Assembly: GCA_005884305.1 (NCBI GenBank)
Contig: VAYL01000002.1
Coordinates: 1-9,256 of the forward strand
Direction: 5' to 3'
Source: Actinomycetota bacterium
GTDB lineage: Bacteria; Actinomycetota; Thermoleophilia; Solirubrobacterales; 70-9
DNA length: 9,256 nt
Each line of letters begins with the position of its first letter. Position 1 is the first letter of the stretch. The position numbers were made by a program, and so were the translations under genes. Of this stretch, positions 7,022 through 9,256 are shown piece after piece. Below the pieces are notes generated by a model. It was given only the letters and a program-made list of their open reading frames with translations, was not told where the DNA came from and did no database searches.

Positions 7022-7975
7022 CTAAGCGAGGCCGATCACCTTCAGCCGCCGCGTGAGGCACTGGGCGGCGAAGGCGTGCGTCTCGGCGCGCGAGTAGCCG
7101 AACAGGTCCCAATCGTCCTCCTCCGCCCACGGCGGATCGAGAACGCCGTCGGCGATCGGCAGCGCCTCGGCCATCATGCGCTGAATCGCCTGACGGTACT
7201 TGTCGTCCTCGGCGGCCATGTCGGTCAGGAAGCGCACCCCGAACGCGATGTGCCGGTGCTCGTCGCGGGCGACGTTGTTGAAGCCCTTGACGAAGGCAGG
7301 AAGCGTGTTCTGCTCGGTGTTGTACTCGATGATGAAGTGCTGGCCCGTGAGCGCCAGGGCTCCCTCGATGATCATGTGGTAGAGGGTGACGGCCTCGACG
7401 AGCGCCTCGATGTCCTCGGGCTCGGCCGCAAGGCGATCGACGCGGTTATGAAGCAGGTCATCGAAGAGCTGGCCGAATGACTCGTTGAGGTTCTCCTCGG
7501 TCCGGCGAAGCCGCTCCGCCAGGTCATCGGCGCCCTCGTACAACCCGACCTCGCTGTAGAAGCGGTCGAAGAAGCGAACGTGTCGCGCCTCGTCGGCGAT
7601 CTGCGTGGACAGGAAGATCCGCTGCTCCTCGAGAGGGCACGCGCGCATGATCGGCCCGAGCTCGTCGGTGACGCGCTGCTCGCCGATGAAGAAGCCCGAC
7701 AGCCCGTACATGCGCTGGAAGCGTTCCTCTGGCGAAATGCGCTCGTGCCAGTCGATGCGGTCCTGAGTGAAGTCGAGCTCCTGCGTCGCCCAGTGCTGGC
7801 GCTCCCAGAGCAGATAGAGCTCCTTGTAGGAGAGGAGCTTCGCCTTGCCGCGATCGGCGCTCTCCTGAAGCGCCGGATCGGAGGTCTCCTCGAAGCCCTC
7901 CTGCTGGGCGATGTCGCTGAGGGTTTGGGCCGTCCTGGCCTCTGCTGCCGCCTGAGGATCCGTCTTGGCTTCCAT
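7022..7975 (-). CDS. Ferritin-like R2/R2lox-type metallo-oxidase (ribonucleotide reductase beta-like)
   Basis: The 317-residue all-helical protein shows the six carboxylate/histidine ligands of the R2 superfamily: Glu99 (GEQRV), Glu129 and His132 (DEARH), Glu204 (IIEGA), Glu239 and His242 (DEHRH). The Glu204-Glu239 spacing of 35 matches R2-like ligand-binding oxidases. Val102 (ligand+3) and Tyr199 (ligand-5) sit where R2lox proteins carry their Val-Tyr ether crosslink. These proteins bind a Mn/Fe or Fe/Fe site and a fatty-acid-like ligand; their substrate reactions are unknown. True class I R2 proteins make the radical for DNA precursor synthesis, but no large-subunit gene is nearby. ATG 7975 was chosen over TTG 7984 because a TAGGCT box lies 8 nt upstream. 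It follows the hydrolase gene on the same strand after 45 nt. Annotation as plain ribonucleotide reductase beta would probably mislead. Confidence 0.85.
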   Translation of the reverse strand: MEAKTDPQAAAEARTAQTLSDIAQQEGFEETSDPALQESADRGKAKLLSYKELYLLWERQHWATQELDFTQDRIDWHERISPEERFQRMYGLSGFFIGEQRVTDELGPIMRACPLEEQRIFLSTQIADEARHVRFFDRFYSEVGLYEGADDLAERLRRTEENLNESFGQLFDDLLHNRVDRLAAEPEDIEALVEAVTLYHMIIEGALALTGQHFIIEYNTEQNTLPAFVKGFNNVARDEHRHIAFGVRFLTDMAAEDDKYRQAIQRMMAEALPIADGVLDPPWAEEDDWDLFGYSRAETHAFAAQCLTRRLKVIGLA

Positions 7976-7983
7976 GGCCAGCA

Positions 7984-7989
7984 AGCCTA
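7984..7989 (-). promoter_or_regulatory. Candidate -10 box (TAGGCT) of the R2-like gene
   Basis: On the leftward strand TAGGCT lies 8 nt before ATG 7975, near the spacing seen at other starts here. No ribosome site precedes the ATG. A separate leaderless transcript for the R2-like gene is possible despite the same-strand gene 45 nt upstream. No -35 is recognisable. Confidence 0.3.
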
Positions 7990-8020
7990 CACGCTGGATT
8001 GGCTGGCTGGCCAGGATTTT

Positions 8021-8698
8021 TCAGCTGTGGTTGAGGTGCTGCTTGAAGAAGTCCACCGTGCGCCCCCACGCTGTCTGCGCGTGCTCCGGGTTGTAGGTGC
8101 CCAGGCGGTTGTGGTCGGCGAAGAACGCGTGTCCGGCGCCCTCGTAGAACTCGAACGCCGCCTCCGCCCCGGCCTGCTGCAGCTCGGCCTCGAGCGCCTT
8201 CGCGTCGTCCACCGAGATGAAGTCGTCGCTGGTGCCGAAATGGCCCAGCACCGGCGCGTTCAGCTTCGAGAAATCGGGCTTGCCGTGCGGCATCACGTAG
8301 TAGAAGGTCGCCACGGCGCCGATCTGCGGGTTGGCAGTCGCGGCCCACACGGACAGGCCGCCGCCGAGGCAGAAGCCGACCGAGCCGATGTTGCCGTTGC
8401 ACTTCTCGTGCGACAGGACGTAGTTGACGGCCCCGCGCATCTCCTTCTCGGCCTCGTCCATGTTCATGGCCATCATCTTTTGCTGCGCCTCGTCCGGCTG
8501 GTCAGTCGTCTCGCCGTGGAAGAGATCCGGCGCGAGCGCCACAAAGCCCTCGCGGGCGAACCGGTCGCAGACGTCGCGGATGTGCTCGTCGACGCCCCAC
8601 CACTCCTGGAGAACGATGAGACCGGGACCCGTGTCCTGGGGCTCGGCGAGGTAACCGGTCGCGGTACCTCCGTTGGCCTCGAACTCGACGTCTGGCAT
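8021..8698 (-). CDS. Dienelactone hydrolase family protein
   Basis: This 225-residue cytoplasmic alpha/beta-hydrolase has the full dienelactone hydrolase triad: nucleophile Cys110 in GFCLGGG, Asp158/159 in GTSDDF, and His190 in GAGHAFF. Glu32 in LQEWWGV matches the residue that masks the resting cysteine in this family. Classic members open dienelactone in chloroaromatic breakdown. Stand-alone homologues are common and their substrates are mostly unknown, and no other aromatic-degradation gene is present here, so only the family is assigned. GGAGGAG sits 7 nt before the ATG, inside the last codons of the preceding small gene. Only 4 nt separate that stop from this start, so translation is almost certainly coupled. 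The R2-like gene follows downstream. Confidence 0.93.
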   Translation of the reverse strand: MPDVEFEANGGTATGYLAEPQDTGPGLIVLQEWWGVDEHIRDVCDRFAREGFVALAPDLFHGETTDQPDEAQQKMMAMNMDEAEKEMRGAVNYVLSHEKCNGNIGSVGFCLGGGLSVWAATANPQIGAVATFYYVMPHGKPDFSKLNAPVLGHFGTSDDFISVDDAKALEAELQQAGAEAAFEFYEGAGHAFFADHNRLGTYNPEHAQTAWGRTVDFFKQHLNHS

Positions 8699-8702
8699 CT
8701 CT

Positions 8703-9029
8703 TTACTCCTCCTCCTCGTGTTCGGTCCTCGACAATTCCTCGGCGAGCGCCCAGCCCACCGCGACCCCCACCATCATGCCCATCCGCGCCTCCTCTGCGA
8801 GCAGGGTCCGGATGGCGGTCGTGCGCTCGGAGTCGCTGGTCGCCCCGGCGGCCTTCTTGACCTCGGCCTCGTGCGTCTCGCCGAACCAGCCGCCCTCCGC
8901 GAGCGCCTCGGTGAGGATCCGCTGGAGCTTCGGCGCCGCGGCCGTCACGACGGTCTCGGCCTCGCGGAACCGCTCGCGGTCGGTGAGCGCGTCGATCGCC
9001 GCATCCAGCCTGGCCTGGTCCACCGGCAT
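8703..9029 (-). CDS. Small conserved-looking helical protein of unknown function
   Basis: I do not recognise this 108-residue protein. It is probably almost all helix, rich in Ala, Glu and Arg. A moderately hydrophobic stretch near residues 84-98 (RMGMMVGVAVGWALAEEL) is followed by a very acidic end (EHEEEE). There is no signal peptide, Cys or obvious catalytic motif. ATG 9029 is preceded by TATAAGTT, whose TAAGTT register ends 7 nt before the A of ATG, suggesting a leaderless start. Its last codons supply the ribosome site of the hydrolase gene 4 nt downstream. The two are therefore one operon, and the protein may be a partner or regulator of the hydrolase. Coding status rests on this coupling and on uniform high-GC codon use. 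Confidence 0.75.
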   Translation of the reverse strand: MPVDQARLDAAIDALTDRERFREAETVVTAAAPKLQRILTEALAEGGWFGETHEAEVKKAAGATSDSERTTAIRTLLAEEARMGMMVGVAVGWALAEELSRTEHEEEE

Positions 9030-9035
9030 CGAGGC

Positions 9036-9043
9036 AACTTATA
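9036..9043 (-). promoter_or_regulatory. Candidate -10 box (TATAAGTT) of the small-protein/hydrolase operon
   Basis: On the leftward strand TATAAGTT offers two overlapping TA-rich -10 registers. TAAGTT (9041-9036) puts position +1 exactly on the A of ATG 9029. It is an AT-rich island in GC-rich DNA, and the gene has no ribosome site. Confidence 0.45.
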
Positions 9044-9070
9044 CCCGCGGCGGGGCGCCGAGGGCTGCGT

Positions 9071-9150
9071 CGAGAAGACCCTTCCCCGTCCCTGGGTCGG
9101 GGGCTAAAGCCGTGTCGCAATCCCTGCTCGACAGTCTTCTCGCCCCGACC
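9071..9150. repeat. Two interleaved inverted repeats with pseudoknot topology
   Basis: CGAGAAGAC (9071-9079) pairs perfectly with GTCTTCTCG (9134-9142). GGTCGGGG (9095-9102) pairs perfectly with CCCCGACC (9143-9150). The order A-B-A'-B' would give an H-type pseudoknot, or two alternative folds. The stretch lies between the acetyltransferase stop and the promoter of the next gene. A structured RNA or regulatory DNA is possible, but GC-rich chance pairing is a real alternative. Confidence 0.35.
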
Positions 9151-9177
9151 TCGGTACCCCGCCGCTCGGTGCTGCTC

Positions 9178-9256
9178 CTACTTGCGCCGCTCCCACATTT
9201 CGAGGCTGCAGATTGGCTCGTAGCCCAAGCGTTCGTAGACCGGGTAGCCCAGCTTC
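9178..9256 (-). CDS. C-terminal tail of a probable GNAT-family acetyltransferase, partial
   Basis: The last 25 codons of a leftward gene are present, with TAG at 9180-9178. They read KLGYPVYERLGYEPICSLEM and then WERRK. The G-x-x-VYERLGYEP pattern is the end of the acetyl-CoA N-acetyltransferase fold, where a Tyr near the cofactor thiol is followed by the LG(F/Y) turn. The substrate is unknown and the rest of the gene lies beyond the window. It is upstream of the small-protein/hydrolase operon on the same strand, but 148 nt away with a promoter-like box between. Confidence 0.65.
   Translation of the reverse strand, partial: KLGYPVYERLGYEPICSLEMWERRK

Noticed and set aside
7580..8860. 426-codon rightward frame opposite the R2-like, hydrolase and small-protein genes
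   Set aside because: It spans three genes with clear motifs on the other strand, and its translation has no recognisable domain. It results from lack of stop codons in GC-rich DNA.

Overview
The window looks like chromosomal DNA of a very GC-rich, F420-using actinobacterium, most likely of the Thermoleophilia/Solirubrobacterales type. This is inferred from codon bias, an extended ECF sigma factor with a Gly/Ala/Thr/Pro-rich tail, an NADPH/F420-type reductase, and repeated TAnnnT boxes placed about 7-9 nt before start codons (leaderless-style starts). Taxonomy was not tested by any search. No integrase, transposase, phage gene or CRISPR array is visible.

Left part (1-4092): a partial GAF-PAS sensor gene runs leftward out of the window. 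Divergent from it is a two-gene unit: a membrane protein with a cytoplasmic zinc ribbon and a predicted outside domain, then a secreted protein with a short collagen-like Gly-X-Thr tract. A complete NAD(P)-dependent aldehyde dehydrogenase follows, probably with its own promoter.

Middle part (4093-7009): a solitary Phd/YefM-type antitoxin gene faces the aldehyde dehydrogenase gene. A 252-nt non-coding divergent region (4411-4662) holds a striking imperfect hairpin, a second inverted repeat, and a palindrome beside a promoter. Next come a small F420/NADP oxidoreductase-like gene and a clear 3' fragment of a tRNA-Leu gene. A perfect 7-bp inverted repeat then abuts a TTGACA promoter, which drives an ECF sigma factor fused to an anti-sigma-like zinc motif, a probable membrane segment and a Thr/Pro-rich tail.

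Right part (7022-9256, all leftward): a ferritin-like R2/R2lox-type metallo-oxidase gene, a dienelactone hydrolase gene, and a small unknown helical protein gene that is tightly coupled to the hydrolase. After a 148-nt gap with possible pseudoknot pairing comes the last 25 codons of a probable GNAT acetyltransferase.

The main interest lies in the membrane-tethered sigma/anti-sigma fusion with its palindrome-flanked promoter, the tRNA-Leu scar beside it, the unexplained palindromes at 4473-4610, and the R2lox-like gene with its hydrolase neighbour. No single new multi-gene defence or mobile system can be demonstrated here.
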